From Parietichytrium sp. I65-24A (Eukaryota; Sar; Bigyra; Thraustochytrida; Thraustochytriidae): a stretch of DNA of 64,000 nucleotides. The stretch covers positions 248,001 to 312,000 of the forward strand of contig BLSF01000031.1 in the NCBI GenBank assembly GCA_012862575.1. The letters run 5' to 3'. A model generated the notes under the pieces. It made no database searches and was not told the DNA's origin. It saw only the letters and a list, made by a program, of their open reading frames with translations. Of the stretch, positions 18,962 to 29,309 are shown in pieces. Positions within the stretch are counted from its first letter, which is position 1. Every line of letters begins with the position of its first letter. The position numbers and the translations under genes were made by a program.

Positions 18962-21900
18962 ATGGTGTTCAAGCCACCAACCGGAAGGCTTGCGTTCAGC
19001 AAAAGTCAGAACGCGCAGGTGCAGCAGGGGCTGCGGATCGATGTGGAGCGGCTTGCGGATATTGTGAAGAAGCAGCAAGAGATTATTGTGGAGTTTGCCT
19101 CCTGCGAGAGGAGGCCGGATGTAGCGTTACAAAGCGTAGCACTTGACCTCAGCACAAGCAAGTGGCTGCAGAACTCGTACGGTTTTGGAACACCCGATTT
19201 TAACAATTCTAAAGCGTGCGCGTTAAACAGATACGACGACGAGCTGTTTAACAGCGATTCTAATTTGGCAAAAGTCCGCGAACACACACAGAAAGATCAG
19301 TACAAAGCTATATTCTCTTGGTCATGGAACGCCTTTGCTCTGCATAGTGAAAGCCCATTGGACACCGAACGAGAGAAATCCCTAACAAAACTTGGCGACA
19401 TTGCTGTGGACTTTATACATGCCCTCGGGCTGACTGAAAATGTCTCGGGAATGAAAGACGATATCGTGTATCAAGCCGTGCGGCTCTGCTTAGATCGCCA
19501 CAGATCCCCATCAGAGAATTCTCTGCACAACGTATATTTTGCTCTTCACATACTGCACGTTGCATGTGTGACGCTAGCCCATGTGAAGGACACCGCCGAC
19601 GAGAAGAGCTCTGGAGCATCTTTACACCTACAGAAAATCGATGTGTTGGCGCTCGTCTTTGCTTGCCTCACTTTCGGAATCGACCATCCCGGGAAAACGG
19701 AGGAGTTTCTAATTCAGTCTGAGGATCCCATCGCAAGACAGTCAAGCTGGAATCGAGTGATCGGAACTCATGCTCTGAGCGAGTTCTATTCGACAGTCCT
19801 GCCAAAGTCCGACTTTGTCAAAAATTTACCTCCCGCCACGCAAAACCGTTTTCGCCACAGCCTCAACGTTTGCGTTACTGTAGCCCATCCCCTTGCACAT
19901 TGGCCGACCGTGAACAATCTCGACATGCTCACAAAGGCCATACTCGACAAGAGTCACTATTCAGCAAATACGCAGATAGACACCGAGCTCTTCACAGATG
20001 TATTTCTACAGGGCGTCTTTGCTGCAGCCATCAACAGTGCAGTTTGTAAGCCTCTCGAGCACGCAAATGCGATGGTAGGGATGCTTGGCAAGGAGTTCAC
20101 AAAGCAAAGTGAAATGGAAAAGGCCCTCGGCCTGGCGGTCAATCCGTTTACAGAGGTTTTCGAGTCTTGCGATTCTGACGAGTCGACTGCCACCGCCTTT
20201 GCAGAGCACTTTGTCGCTCTCAACTGCTGTGACTTTGCGGCTGCGCCTATTTGGATAGCGCTCATCCACCACCTGAGACTCGAGTTTCATGAGCCAGTGG
20301 CCCACCTTTTCCACAACAGAGTAAATTGGTCGCAGGCACTGCTAGAGTATGCCAAGACGCATAGTGACAAGAGCCTGTGCTCTGTTCTGGCACTCAGGGA
20401 TAACGCTTTTATGGAATCCTACGAAAGTACAAAGTATTCGCCTGAAGAACAAGCTGCAGCTCATTCGAATGAGATGGTCGCGCAGCGAAAGAGCCGAGAC
20501 TTCATCTCAATACAAGCCAGATCCTTGCGTGCCACTGGCGCTGCAGCGCAATTTTTTAGCTTACTCAGCGGTGATGCGGAAGTTCGGAAAGAAGTTGTCA
20601 AGTATGCCTTGGCAAGAAGCATTGGGTTCGTGGAGGAGCTTGCAGGAAGCGACTCCAATCACAACAGATCATCAATTGCTTTGAAGATGGCAAACCAGGA
20701 TATGCTAGGGCCTAGAGACCAGCCTGGCCAGAACACGCAAGTTGTCCCGCTGGATGCTGAGAGTTTCTCGGCAGCGAAGAAGGCATTGGAAAAGGCCAGC
20801 GAGTCATCTTCAGGAAAGCATGGAGACGGAAAGCATAACAGCAACAATCTGGTTGTCGGCTTGCCCAGGCAGTTCGTACAGCGCAAGCATACCAAGTCAA
20901 GCTCGATCCTCCGCTTGGAGCACAGGTCTAAGATGAACCGATTTCTCATCGCTGCTGTGGAACACAAGTTTACATATCCGTTCCTCACTGCACTCACCAT
21001 TTTCGCATTGTTCGGTGACGACATTAGGCTTGCAGTGTTTTCCAAAAGTGCGGACGTGGTATTTGGAACGATCACATTCATAACTCTCCTCTGCTTTATG
21101 TTTGAGATTTACGCCAAGATCATTTCCCACCCGGACTACAAGAACGGGTTTTTCTTCTGGCTCGATATCATCGCCACAATTTCTCTCATACCTGATATAC
21201 CTTTCATTTGGGAGCTCCTTCTTTCCAGCGTGGACTCGTGGTTTGGCAATACTGACGAGCTGTCTCTCACAAGGGCTGGAAGAGCTTCGCGTACTGGTGC
21301 GAAGGCAGCAAGGGTGGTTCGCATTCTTCGCTTGGTTCGACTTTTGCGAATTCTCAAGCTGTTTGAATTTTTGAATCACAAGGCGGGCAAGCAACAAACA
21401 CGTGAGGAGGAAAGGAAGGCCATTCGAGCTGACAGCAGTCGATACATCTCCAAGTATCTGATTAAACGGAGGGTGTCAAGTGTATCCGGTTCCTCAAAGA
21501 ATCTGAGAGAAATGGAGTCCAAAAACGAGCGCCAAAGCAAAGTCGGAGCAAAGCTAGCGGACCTTACCACGAGAAGGGTGATCATGGTAGTTCTGGTAAT
21601 TCTCTTCATGCTTCCGGTGATCAACCTCGATGAAGTGGATTACAGCTACATCGTCGGAGTAGGGCTCATCCATGCTGCAAGCATTCAATTTGTGAAGAAC
21701 AACGAAAAAAACGAATCGCATCTGCGGTCCTTCATAGAGTCCTTCAAGTTAGGCACGCCGAATCTGATCAACCTGACCGTGCAAGTCCTGTCTGCAGACA
21801 CTATTTTTAAAAGGAATAAGACTGAAGAAGAAGAAGCAGAGCTGCGTATTTCTGAGGTGGTCACCGTTGCGCAGGGTTGCTATAACAACACTAACAACAC

Positions 21901-23416
21901 TGCGACGGGGGAGGAGGTGGAGCTTGTCCGGCAATTCTGTTCGGTAAAAGATCCTGCAGATTCCCACCTTCTGGATTTTACCACCACAGCTTATTTCGAC
22001 AACAAAAGCTGGGAGAGCCAAAGCGCATGGAGGAATATCGCGCAGACAATTTTCATTATTACGATTTTTGGCTTCGCAACGATGATCTTCACGTACGATG
22101 CTCACGAGCTTGTGATCGCGCCCATCGAGAAAATGGTACGCATCGTTGAGGAGTTGGCAGAGAACCCTTTGACTACTTTCGAAAATGACTCTGAGGAAGA
22201 AAATGAGAGCGAGCTGGTTCGCAATGGTCGAAAGAAGAATAAATCAAAGACTCGCGGGGTGTACGAAACGGAGCTTCTCGAAAATTGCATCAAGAAGATC
22301 GGCGGCTTATTGCAAGTGGGATTCGGGGAAGCCGGCGCAGAAATCATTGCGTCCAACATGAATGGGTCCGGAGAGCTCGATCCGATGGTTCCTGGCCGCA
22401 AGATTCAAGCAGTCTTTGGTTTTTGTGATATCAGGAATTTCATGGCAACCACCGAGGTTCTTGGAGAGGAGGTCATGCTCTATGTAAACGAGATTGCAAA
22501 CATTGTCCATTCGCAGGTTAGCGCGCATGCAGGAAACGCGAACAGAAATATGGGCGACAGTTTTCTTGTTGTGTGGAAGCGGGCCATGGGCTCCTCCGAC
22601 GATTGGACTCAAATCGCGGAGAAAGCGCTTATCAGCTTTTTGAAAATTTGTGTTGAGATCAACCGGAGTTCGGAAATTGCTCAGTACAACGACAACGACT
22701 CCAAGTTTGGCCACCGACTCAAAAAAGTCGTTCCTGGCTTTCGCGTCAGACTAGGCTTTGGCTTGCACATTGGGTGGGCCATCGAGGGCGCCATCGGTTC
22801 GAACCGAAAGATTGATGCCTCATATCTTTCGCCGCACGTCAACTTGACTAGCAGGCTGGAGGAATACACAAGAATGTACGGCGTGACAATCTTGTTTTCC
22901 GGCGACTTCTACAACCTTCTTGGTGATGACGCCAAAAAGTGCTCCCGGAAGGTCGACGAAATCTTGCTGAAAGGAACACATATGCCCGTGGCACTGTATA
23001 CGTATGACTGCAATTACAAAGACCTACACACGAAGCTACAATCAATCCGGCTTAAAGGTGACGAAGTGGAGGTCCCGGCTGCGACAGACCGTCGAATTTC
23101 TTTGATTGGCCCAAGCCCTATTATTGATCATGAGAGAAACTTGGTCGAGGTTGCCAAGTCTGCCTTTCGCACGGATCTCGAGCTGAGAGCACTCCAATGG
23201 GAGCTTCCGCCACACTTTCTGCCCATTTGCCGTAAAGCTGTTGCGCTTTATTTGTGCGGCAAATGGAAAGATGCTCGCGTGTTCATGGAGGCCGCATGCA
23301 AAATGGTGCCCGACGAACAGAATGGTCCGTCAGGTTGCATTCTTCGCTACATGGAAAAGTACAACTTTGAGCCTCCAGCAGACTGGGCTGGATATCGAGA
23401 CTTTTGGAAAGCGTGA
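18962..23416 (+). CDS. Membrane nucleotide cyclase with degenerate PDE domain and voltage-sensor domain
   Basis: The 1484-residue intronless protein has three modules. Residues about 160-480 follow the class I cyclic-nucleotide phosphodiesterase layout (HN helix near 185, DHPG near 240, NPFTE near 396). However, the metal-binding residues are replaced: HNxxH becomes HNxxF, HD becomes FG, and the later aspartate becomes histidine. Next comes an ion-channel-like S1-S4 sensor (about 670-800) whose S4 is arginine-rich (RVVRILRLVRLLRILK). A membrane helix near 872-890, an extracellular segment with several N-glycosylation sequons, and a helix near 1023-1044 follow. A coil with APIEKMVRIVEELAENPL leads into a class III cyclase domain (about 1148-1342). 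Both metal aspartates (DIRNF near 1154, GDSF near 1197) and the transition-state Asn/Arg (VNLTSR) are present, so catalysis is likely. ATP versus GTP preference cannot be read with confidence. No pore loop is visible. Confidence 0.88.
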   Translation: MVFKPPTGRLAFSKSQNAQVQQGLRIDVERLADIVKKQQEIIVEFASCERRPDVALQSVALDLSTSKWLQNSYGFGTPDFNNSKACALNRYDDELFNSDSNLAKVREHTQKDQYKAIFSWSWNAFALHSESPLDTEREKSLTKLGDIAVDFIHALGLTENVSGMKDDIVYQAVRLCLDRHRSPSENSLHNVYFALHILHVACVTLAHVKDTADEKSSGASLHLQKIDVLALVFACLTFGIDHPGKTEEFLIQSEDPIARQSSWNRVIGTHALSEFYSTVLPKSDFVKNLPPATQNRFRHSLNVCVTVAHPLAHWPTVNNLDMLTKAILDKSHYSANTQIDTELFTDVFLQGVFAAAINSAVCKPLEHANAMVGMLGKEFTKQSEMEKALGLAVNPFTEVFESCDSDESTATAFAEHFVALNCCDFAAAPIWIALIHHLRLEFHEPVAHLFHNRVNWSQALLEYAKTHSDKSLCSVLALRDNAFMESYESTKYSPEEQAAAHSNEMVAQRKSRDFISIQARSLRATGAAAQFFSLLSGDAEVRKEVVKYALARSIGFVEELAGSDSNHNRSSIALKMANQDMLGPRDQPGQNTQVVPLDAESFSAAKKALEKASESSSGKHGDGKHNSNNLVVGLPRQFVQRKHTKSSSILRLEHRSKMNRFLIAAVEHKFTYPFLTALTIFALFGDDIRLAVFSKSADVVFGTITFITLLCFMFEIYAKIISHPDYKNGFFFWLDIIATISLIPDIPFIWELLLSSVDSWFGNTDELSLTRAGRASRTGAKAARVVRILRLVRLLRILKLFEFLNHKAGKQQTREEERKAIRADSSRYISKYLIKRRVSSVSGSSKNLREMESKNERQSKVGAKLADLTTRRVIMVVLVILFMLPVINLDEVDYSYIVGVGLIHAASIQFVKNNEKNESHLRSFIESFKLGTPNLINLTVQVLSADTIFKRNKTEEEEAELRISEVVTVAQGCYNNTNNTATGEEVELVRQFCSVKDPADSHLLDFTTTAYFDNKSWESQSAWRNIAQTIFIITIFGFATMIFTYDAHELVIAPIEKMVRIVEELAENPLTTFENDSEEENESELVRNGRKKNKSKTRGVYETELLENCIKKIGGLLQVGFGEAGAEIIASNMNGSGELDPMVPGRKIQAVFGFCDIRNFMATTEVLGEEVMLYVNEIANIVHSQVSAHAGNANRNMGDSFLVVWKRAMGSSDDWTQIAEKALISFLKICVEINRSSEIAQYNDNDSKFGHRLKKVVPGFRVRLGFGLHIGWAIEGAIGSNRKIDASYLSPHVNLTSRLEEYTRMYGVTILFSGDFYNLLGDDAKKCSRKVDEILLKGTHMPVALYTYDCNYKDLHTKLQSIRLKGDEVEVPAATDRRISLIGPSPIIDHERNLVEVAKSAFRTDLELRALQWELPPHFLPICRKAVALYLCGKWKDARVFMEAACKMVPDEQNGPSGCILRYMEKYNFEPPADWAGYRDFWKA

Positions 23417-24179
23417 TCCCATTGCCGGCTCATTCGGTGGTCTCTCAATTGAAACCACGTGATTGACGTGAAACAATATCTTTTATCTACTCTAGAGCTA
23501 GCTCACCAGCTCATTGCAATCACAGACAATGTACTTCATATCATCAAAGCTGTTTCTTCTCTGCTCGTAATTATCTCTCCTTTCACTCGTTTCTTCAATC
23601 AATACTATGAACCAGAAATGAACACTTTTTCTCGATGATCCTCAACTGTAAGTCGTCTCATTTTTCAAGTTCATTGAAATCTCTTCTGTCGACCAAACGT
23701 GTGCATGTATCCGAATCTGACTGTAAGTTCTGTCGAGAACCTGACACAACACCTCCAACTCGAATTTCTTTCTTGATCAACAAAATCAACAAGACCATCA
23801 GCAACATCTTATCAACTACCCTACCAGTACAACTAACGTAGTTAGTCGTTCACTCACCCATAAAACTCGCCATGACGCTTCTACCCCATAGTAATACCTA
23901 CCAAACACTATCCACCGATGATCATTCCTTTATTCTCTCCACACGCTAGGAATCGCCATCACAAACCTTAAGACAGCACGGGAGAAGGCAAGGCGGAGAA
24001 ACGGGAGCGCGGGGACTCGTCGCAGAGAGAAGGAGGAAGAGGAAGGAGAATTTCCCGAGGAACATTTCTTCTTGTGAGGTCTTGTGAGGTCTTGTGGGGT
24101 CTTGTCTTGTGAGTGGCGCGGCGATTAATTGTTTGTTGGTCGTTTTCGGGAGAGGCACAAGCAGACAAGCGCGGAGAAG
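23417..24179. other. Intergenic region before RPB11
   Basis: About 760 bases hold no recognisable gene. A TCTTGTGAGG-type repeat at about 24076-24110 lies just upstream of the RPB11 start codon and may belong to its leader or promoter. Confidence 0.5.
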
Positions 24180-24920
24180 ATGAACGCACCGGACAGAGAG
24201 GAGTCGGTTATTCTGAACGAGGACGAGGAGGTCAAGTGAGTGAGAATTGTTGTTGGATTGGTTTGCCCTCTGGTAAAGAAGAAGAAATAGAAGAAGAAGA
24301 AGAAGAAGAAGAAGTGAGTGGGGAACGGTTTCTAACGTGGAGTGGCTCGCAGGCTTGGGTACAAAGTGGACCCTAAAATTCTCAACTCGGCGAATTTTAT
24401 CCTGTGTAAGGAGGATCATACCATCGGAAACTTGCTTCGAATGTGAGTTGCTCGGAGGAAAGTGTGTCTTGTTGCGCGATTGGACTTTGTCTTTGCTGAC
24501 ATTCGGCGTTTTCGCTTTGGACTCTTTGCAGGAAATTGCTGGAGGATAGTGCCGTGCGATTTGCAGGATATCGTCACCCTCATCCGCTGGAGACTTTTAT
24601 TGAGCTTAAAATTCGCACCAACGGACAGAAGGACTCCTTGTCTGCGTTCAGGGAAGCGACTGTAGATTTACAACATGTAAGTCCATTGCGCCTCAGAGAT
24701 TGGGCGCGAGTTTAATGTTCTTCCGCCAACCTAACTCGTTCTTTCGTTGACGCATCTCAGGAGGTGAACACGCTGGAAAATCGCTTTCGAGTACGTTGTG
24801 AAATGAAATAGCGTTATTGCGCTCGGAAGACTCAGCTAACCTTTTTTTTTTCTTCGCATCACACAGGAAGCACGAGACCGCTACCATCCTGAAATTCAGT
24901 TTGATAGTATGATGCGCTAA
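24180..24920 (+). CDS. RPB11: DNA-directed RNA polymerase II subunit RPB11 (five exons)
   Basis: Five exons, 24180-24235, 24353-24442, 24532-24676, 24761-24790 and 24867-24920, join in frame to give 124 residues. All four introns (76 to 117 bp) have GT-AG ends with GTGAGT, GTAAGT or GTACGT donors. The product matches RPB11, which dimerises with RPB3 and forms the alpha-like platform for polymerase II assembly in the nucleus. Landmarks are NSANFILCKEDHTIGNLL, the FAGYRHPHPLE stretch, and the C-terminal helix with LENRFREARDRY. Length is close to the usual 115-125. Intron 1 carries a GAA repeat. The gene converges on EME1. A possible AATAAA lies at 25150. Compared with the intronless genes around it, it is intron-dense. 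Confidence 0.95.
24277..24315 (+). repeat. GAA microsatellite inside RPB11 intron 1
   Basis: An almost pure GAA repeat of about 12 units lies between the donor and acceptor of intron 1 and is followed by a second donor-like GAAGTGAGTG. Purine-rich GAA runs can act as splicing enhancers in other eukaryotes; whether this one does is unknown. Confidence 0.75.
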
Positions 24921-25149
24921 GCAAACCCTCGTCACTGCATTCCCTTCGTCACTAGTAGCACCAATGTTAAAGTGAGAGAAAAGAGTCTTTTGCTGAAGCC
25001 CTTGTCCAGCATCAAGAGCTTGCCAACCATCCCAGGCACAGACACTTTGCCGCCTGGAAACACGCGCCGCATCCGTATCAAATATCTGACAGGGTTAAAC
25101 ATCCCACGGTCATCAGTGCTCATCCGAATTCACAAATATGAAAGAAAGA

Positions 25150-25155
25150 AATAAA
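25150..25155 (+). terminator. Possible polyadenylation signal of RPB11
   Basis: AATAAA lies 230 bases after the RPB11 stop and 63 bases before the end of the convergent EME1 gene. It is the first canonical signal on this strand, but the distance is long, so the assignment is tentative. Confidence 0.35.
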
Positions 25156-25217
25156 GTACAACACATTTTTTTAAAAGGATATACTTGCTCTTCTGAGGAC
25201 ATCATCAAGACGGCGTT

Positions 25218-27402
25218 TCAAACAAGCACCAAGTTGGGATCCTTCGTTGTCATCAACCTGTACATCAACAGTGAAAGTTTGGTGCTTCTATTTGCACCGA
25301 AAATGTCTTCGAGAAGGGTTTCTTTCTCCCGCACAGAAAGATCGTCGCGCAAATACTCCAACATGAGAGAGCGAAACGTGGGGTAGCGTTGAGTAACCCT
25401 GTACGACTTGGCCTCGCTCATAAGACACTGCAGCTGTTACGTGGAAGGAAGCATATTTGTCAGCGGTTATACTCGTCCGTGAGCAAGGCAGCATTCCCAA
25501 ACTTACCTGATTGAGCCAAGTGCTTGTGATCGCTTCGCGCGTCAGAGTTCCGTTCTCATCTTCCTCGTCGAAATCGTCATTTCGTATTCGAGCAAACCTC
25601 TTGTACAGGGCTAACACATCCAAGTCACAAGGTCGCCTGTAATACAGAGAGTGCATCACTGCATTTGTGATAGAGGCTACTGTCTCGACTACTTCACAGG
25701 TGTCAGCCCCAATAATTCGCGCTTCGCAAGCGCAGGAGACGAAAACCCAGTCGAGAAGCCACGCCAAAACGTCCACATTGCAGCGTGAAAGCATAGATGC
25801 TGTGAGTGGATCAGATTTTCGAGACCTTTTCAATTCCTTGTGACGAGCATGAATGGCTTCCCGGATGCCAGGAAGAAGCAAAATAGTTTTTGGCCTTCGT
25901 TTCGTGAACTGAGACGGAGCAAGGCGCTTGGCCCTCGCAACCCACTCAGCTGTTGCAGCCTGGAGTCGATTCTTCATCAGCAGGCACGCGTCTTCTGAAA
26001 GAAGGATGTCAGTCAGCTCTTCGCCCTGTATGATGATGAGCATTGCATTACTCATGAGGCTACCAGGGTCGTCAGGATCCAACACTGGCAATTTAGAGTC
26101 TTTATCGACCAGAACAGCGTCGGGATCGCTGTGGTTGTCTGCTTTAATTAGCCGACGAAACTCGAAACAAATGAGCCCGCTGGATTGGGTTGAGATTGTT
26201 TGCATCTCTATGTCACTGGCCATGAAGTAGGCCCCAATTTCACAGCCAACCCTTGATTTGCTCAAGTTGGCTTCCATGGAGACCCGTACTTCCAGGGACA
26301 CGAATTTGCCGCTCTGAACCTGTTTGCCTATTCTCTGCTCGAGGGCGCGAGTTTTCCGCGCTTCCAAGGCTGCTTTCGCCAACATTCTTCGGTGCTCCTT
26401 CTCGTCTCGAACAGCTACTCTAGTTGCGGGACCTGGCACAGAGCTCGCCGGGGCTGCGCTCGCAATGGTTCTTGCTCTCTTCAGCGAGACGCTTGTAATC
26501 TTTTGAATCGGCGAAGCTCGAAGGCTCTGAGTTCTCTCCAACGCGACACGTTTTTTGCATTTTCCCAGCGAGAACGAGAAAAGCTCCTTGTCTTCCTCGT
26601 CCTCATCTGAAGAGTACAACCGAGTGTCATCTCCTCTAGTCCTCTCTGCAACTGAAGATCTGGCTCCACTGTCTGGTGCTCGGCCAGCGCTAGATTCTAC
26701 CATGGGGGTGAGGAGGTCGACAACGGGATGATGCTGAGAAGCAAATTCAGTTCTCGTCTCCGAAGCTTCAGGCATTTCCACATTTGCTTTCGATTCGGCA
26801 GTAGAGGAGCTTGATGCATGTCCAACAGGTCTGGCATCCATGCGAAATGCGTACTGCTCCGATTTGGATCCTTCTGGAGTCTCCATCTCCGCACTGCCTG
26901 AAAATGCGGCGACTGACCTATTTTCGCATTCTGCCACAATTTCTCCCAACCTAATGCCGCCACTCCGGCGACATTCCCCCAGCTCGACGTTCGCATGTCT
27001 GTTCGACGCAACAACCGAATGCAAATCCAAACATTGAGACGTCGCCTCATGGCTCATCTCTAACGATCGACATTCCAAACTCTGTACATTTACTCGGCCA
27101 GCGGCAACCGGAGTCTCGTCCAAAACTACCAACGCAAGTCCTCTCCGCACACAATTTCCCGGCGTTCCCGCTGCACTTGTGGAGCCACTCTCGCCACTCT
27201 CGCCACTCTCGGCATGGCCATGGACGTGCCCGCTGCCCCCCCTTCTGTCTAGAAAGCCGCCCGTGCTGGGGTGCGCGTGAGCCGCCGCGGGGGTAGATCG
27301 CGCGGGTGGCGCGAGATTCGCATCGAAAGTCCCTCCCGCGCTTCTTGGCGGTGAAGCTTCCTCGTCCGAGTCGCTGAGGAGGTCCACCACCTCCGTGTAC
27401 AT
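25218..27402 (-). CDS. EME1: EME1/MMS4-like subunit of the MUS81 crossover-junction endonuclease (two exons)
   Basis: Two exons on the minus strand, 27402-25507 and 25433-25218, give 703 residues. The 73-bp intron (GTAAGT...ACAG) is needed because the conserved C-terminus lies in another frame. EME1 is the non-catalytic partner of MUS81, which cuts branched DNA at stalled forks and recombination intermediates in the nucleus. The N-terminus holds a SUMO-interaction-like VVDLLSDSDEE, then a long low-complexity region with a second VVDLL near residue 228. A basic KEHRRMLAKAALEARK helix leads into a degenerate ERCC4-type nuclease fold (FVSLEVRVSME, CFEFRRL, LIIIQGEELTDILL). The tail, with YPTFRSLMLEYL and IYRLLT-like MYRLMTTKDPNLVL, matches the EME1 C-terminal helix-hairpin-helix region. 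No catalytic ERKxxxD motif is present, as expected for EME1. Confidence 0.78.
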
Positions 27403-28384
27403 CGCAGTTTTGTGCGAGTGACGCAGGAACGAGACTGAAGGATTATGCGATTCACAAACGATGGAAGTTTGTTCTTTCTGGGCTAGTCGAACTCTCTAGG
27501 AGCTCTAGTCGTCCCGCAACAACTTGTTGTAAGTGAGAGAATTGAAAGTTGAAAGAAAGTTGTGAGAGTTGTGAGGAGTGAAAGGGAGGCTGTGATTTTT
27601 CCGAGTGTTTTCCTATCACAAGCCGCAGTTCACGCTACATGCATCTCACCACCTTCTTCACGCTGTCTTGTATTACAGAGCAATTCATTCCCATATTTCA
27701 AAAATCATACCAGAACGGCTAACTACGCGCTAGTCCCCTCCCCACCCGATGACGTCACTATCCTTATCCATTAAATATAGCCGCATCGACCATGATGACG
27801 CGTTGATACGATAGGACCTGCATAGGAGATACCTTATAACTATCCGTTACGATTCACTCCTGCAGTGCCTGAGCCTGAGCCTGAGCATGCCAGTGTCTAT
27901 GCATGTCTATGGCAACTTTTGCGGCACGGTGAATGCGTGCGTGTGAGTGTCACTGACTGTGAGTTAGTATGTTTCGTGTAGACGTTCGATCTCACCGTCG
28001 AAGAAAGAACAGACGATAAAAGAAGAAGAAGAAGAAGAAGAAGAAGAAGCAGAAGAAGAAGAAGAAGAAGAGTGCGAAAGGAAGCCAAGTGTTCGCGAGA
28101 AGGTCGGGCGGATGATGACTTTGCCTTGCGAACAGACTTCCGTACATCTAAACTTGTACTTTTAACACACACAGAGAGAGAGAGAGTCCAATTGTGTGCT
28201 TTTTAGTCTTTACATCTCGCGAGGCTCGTGGGGTCGTGGGGTCGTGGGGTCGTGGGCTTGTGGGCGGCGCAGACTGGAGCGGGACGATCGCCAAGGGTGC
28301 AAAGTGAACAAGCTACTGCTGTGTGGGATTCCAGCAGTCTGTGGCTGGGAGGAGGATCGCGTCAGTGGGCGAAATCGGGTGGAA
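27403..28384. repeat. Divergent intergenic region with GAA and GTGGGGTC repeats
   Basis: This 1-kb gap separates two divergently transcribed genes and probably holds both promoters. It contains a GAA run at about 28021-28070 and a GTGGGGTCGTGG repeat at about 28227-28262. Other open frames here look compositional. No TATA or initiator element can be assigned with confidence. Confidence 0.5.
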
Positions 28385-29187
28385 ATGTTTCGGAAGGGAC
28401 GCAAAGCGAAGAAGGCTCAAGAAATCCGAGAACGGTGTGTAGACGAAGAGGCTTGCTTTGATGCCGTCGACAAGCATTGGGCTGACGCTGACGTGCTACT
28501 CAGTAAGTTTTTTAATTTCCTCTTGTCTTATCTCGCGACTGGAGCAGGTAACATTGAATTGACAATATTGGTTGCTTGTGAAAATTTGAAGGGCAAGTCG
28601 ACGCGGTGGACTCCATCTACGAATTGGAAAGATTAAGGCGTTCCATATTATCCGCAAGCTTTACAGATCTCGATGAAGCTTTTGCAGCTCTTCTGCAAGG
28701 AGCTGCTCCGCGAAAAAAGAGAGACAAGAGATTTGTTAAGGCGAGGATGAAACCGTACATGAGCTCGGCCACCGGACTTGACGATGACAAACTCTTGAAA
28801 AGACTTTATTATGCGGCAGCCACGTTCAGCATGTATAAACGTCATAACAAGGACCTCCGCAAGGAAATAAGGGAAGCACAACGAGATGGTTATTTGGCAC
28901 GTAAAGAGCTGAGAGAGAAAATTGATTTGGTGCAGGAAGAGATACTTCGCCTGCGCCGAGAGAACTGGTGCCATGAACAAGTTCTTCTCTGGGAGCCACC
29001 AGTTGATGCATTGAGCAAAACTGAAGAGCATAATTCGTTCGAAGTAACTACTCAAAATCCTTATTTAAAAACCGAATGGCAAACCAGCGCGCAGCAAACG
29101 GGGGGCTTTGTTCGGCTTGTCGAGGTTGTACAACCAGGCGAGGATGACCGATGTGATGTTGAAAATAACCTCTACAAAACTATTTGA
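28385..29187 (+). CDS. Unidentified coiled-coil protein (two exons)
   Basis: Exon 1 (28385-28502) ends at a GTAAGT donor. Exon 2 (28592-29187) begins after a TTTGAAG acceptor, giving 237 residues in frame. I recognise no family. The N-terminus is basic (RKGRKAKKAQ). Residues about 40-75 look helical, a basic patch (RKKRDKRF) follows, and about 115-160 form a charged coiled-coil segment rich in Arg, Lys and Glu (RKEIREAQ, then LRRENW). No signal peptide or membrane segment is visible. The acceptor lacks a strong pyrimidine tract; another AG at 28547-28548 would shift the frame, which is why I chose 28592. The gene converges on the first TmcB-like gene, with 122 bp between stops. Confidence 0.6.
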
Positions 29188-29249
29188 ACATACTGTTAAA
29201 TTGACCTGCTGGTCATGCTGTCTTAAATTTGATCAATCATTTTGTTTCA

Positions 29250-29255
29250 TTTATT
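29250..29255 (-). terminator. Polyadenylation signal of the first TmcB-like gene
   Basis: AATAAA on the minus strand lies 55 bases beyond the stop codon of the 29310-33728 gene, within the short space before the convergent coiled-coil gene. Confidence 0.5.
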
Positions 29256-29309
29256 TTTTCAAATAGCTCAATTCATGTTCTACAACTATCATAAAGTGTC
29301 ACGCATCAA

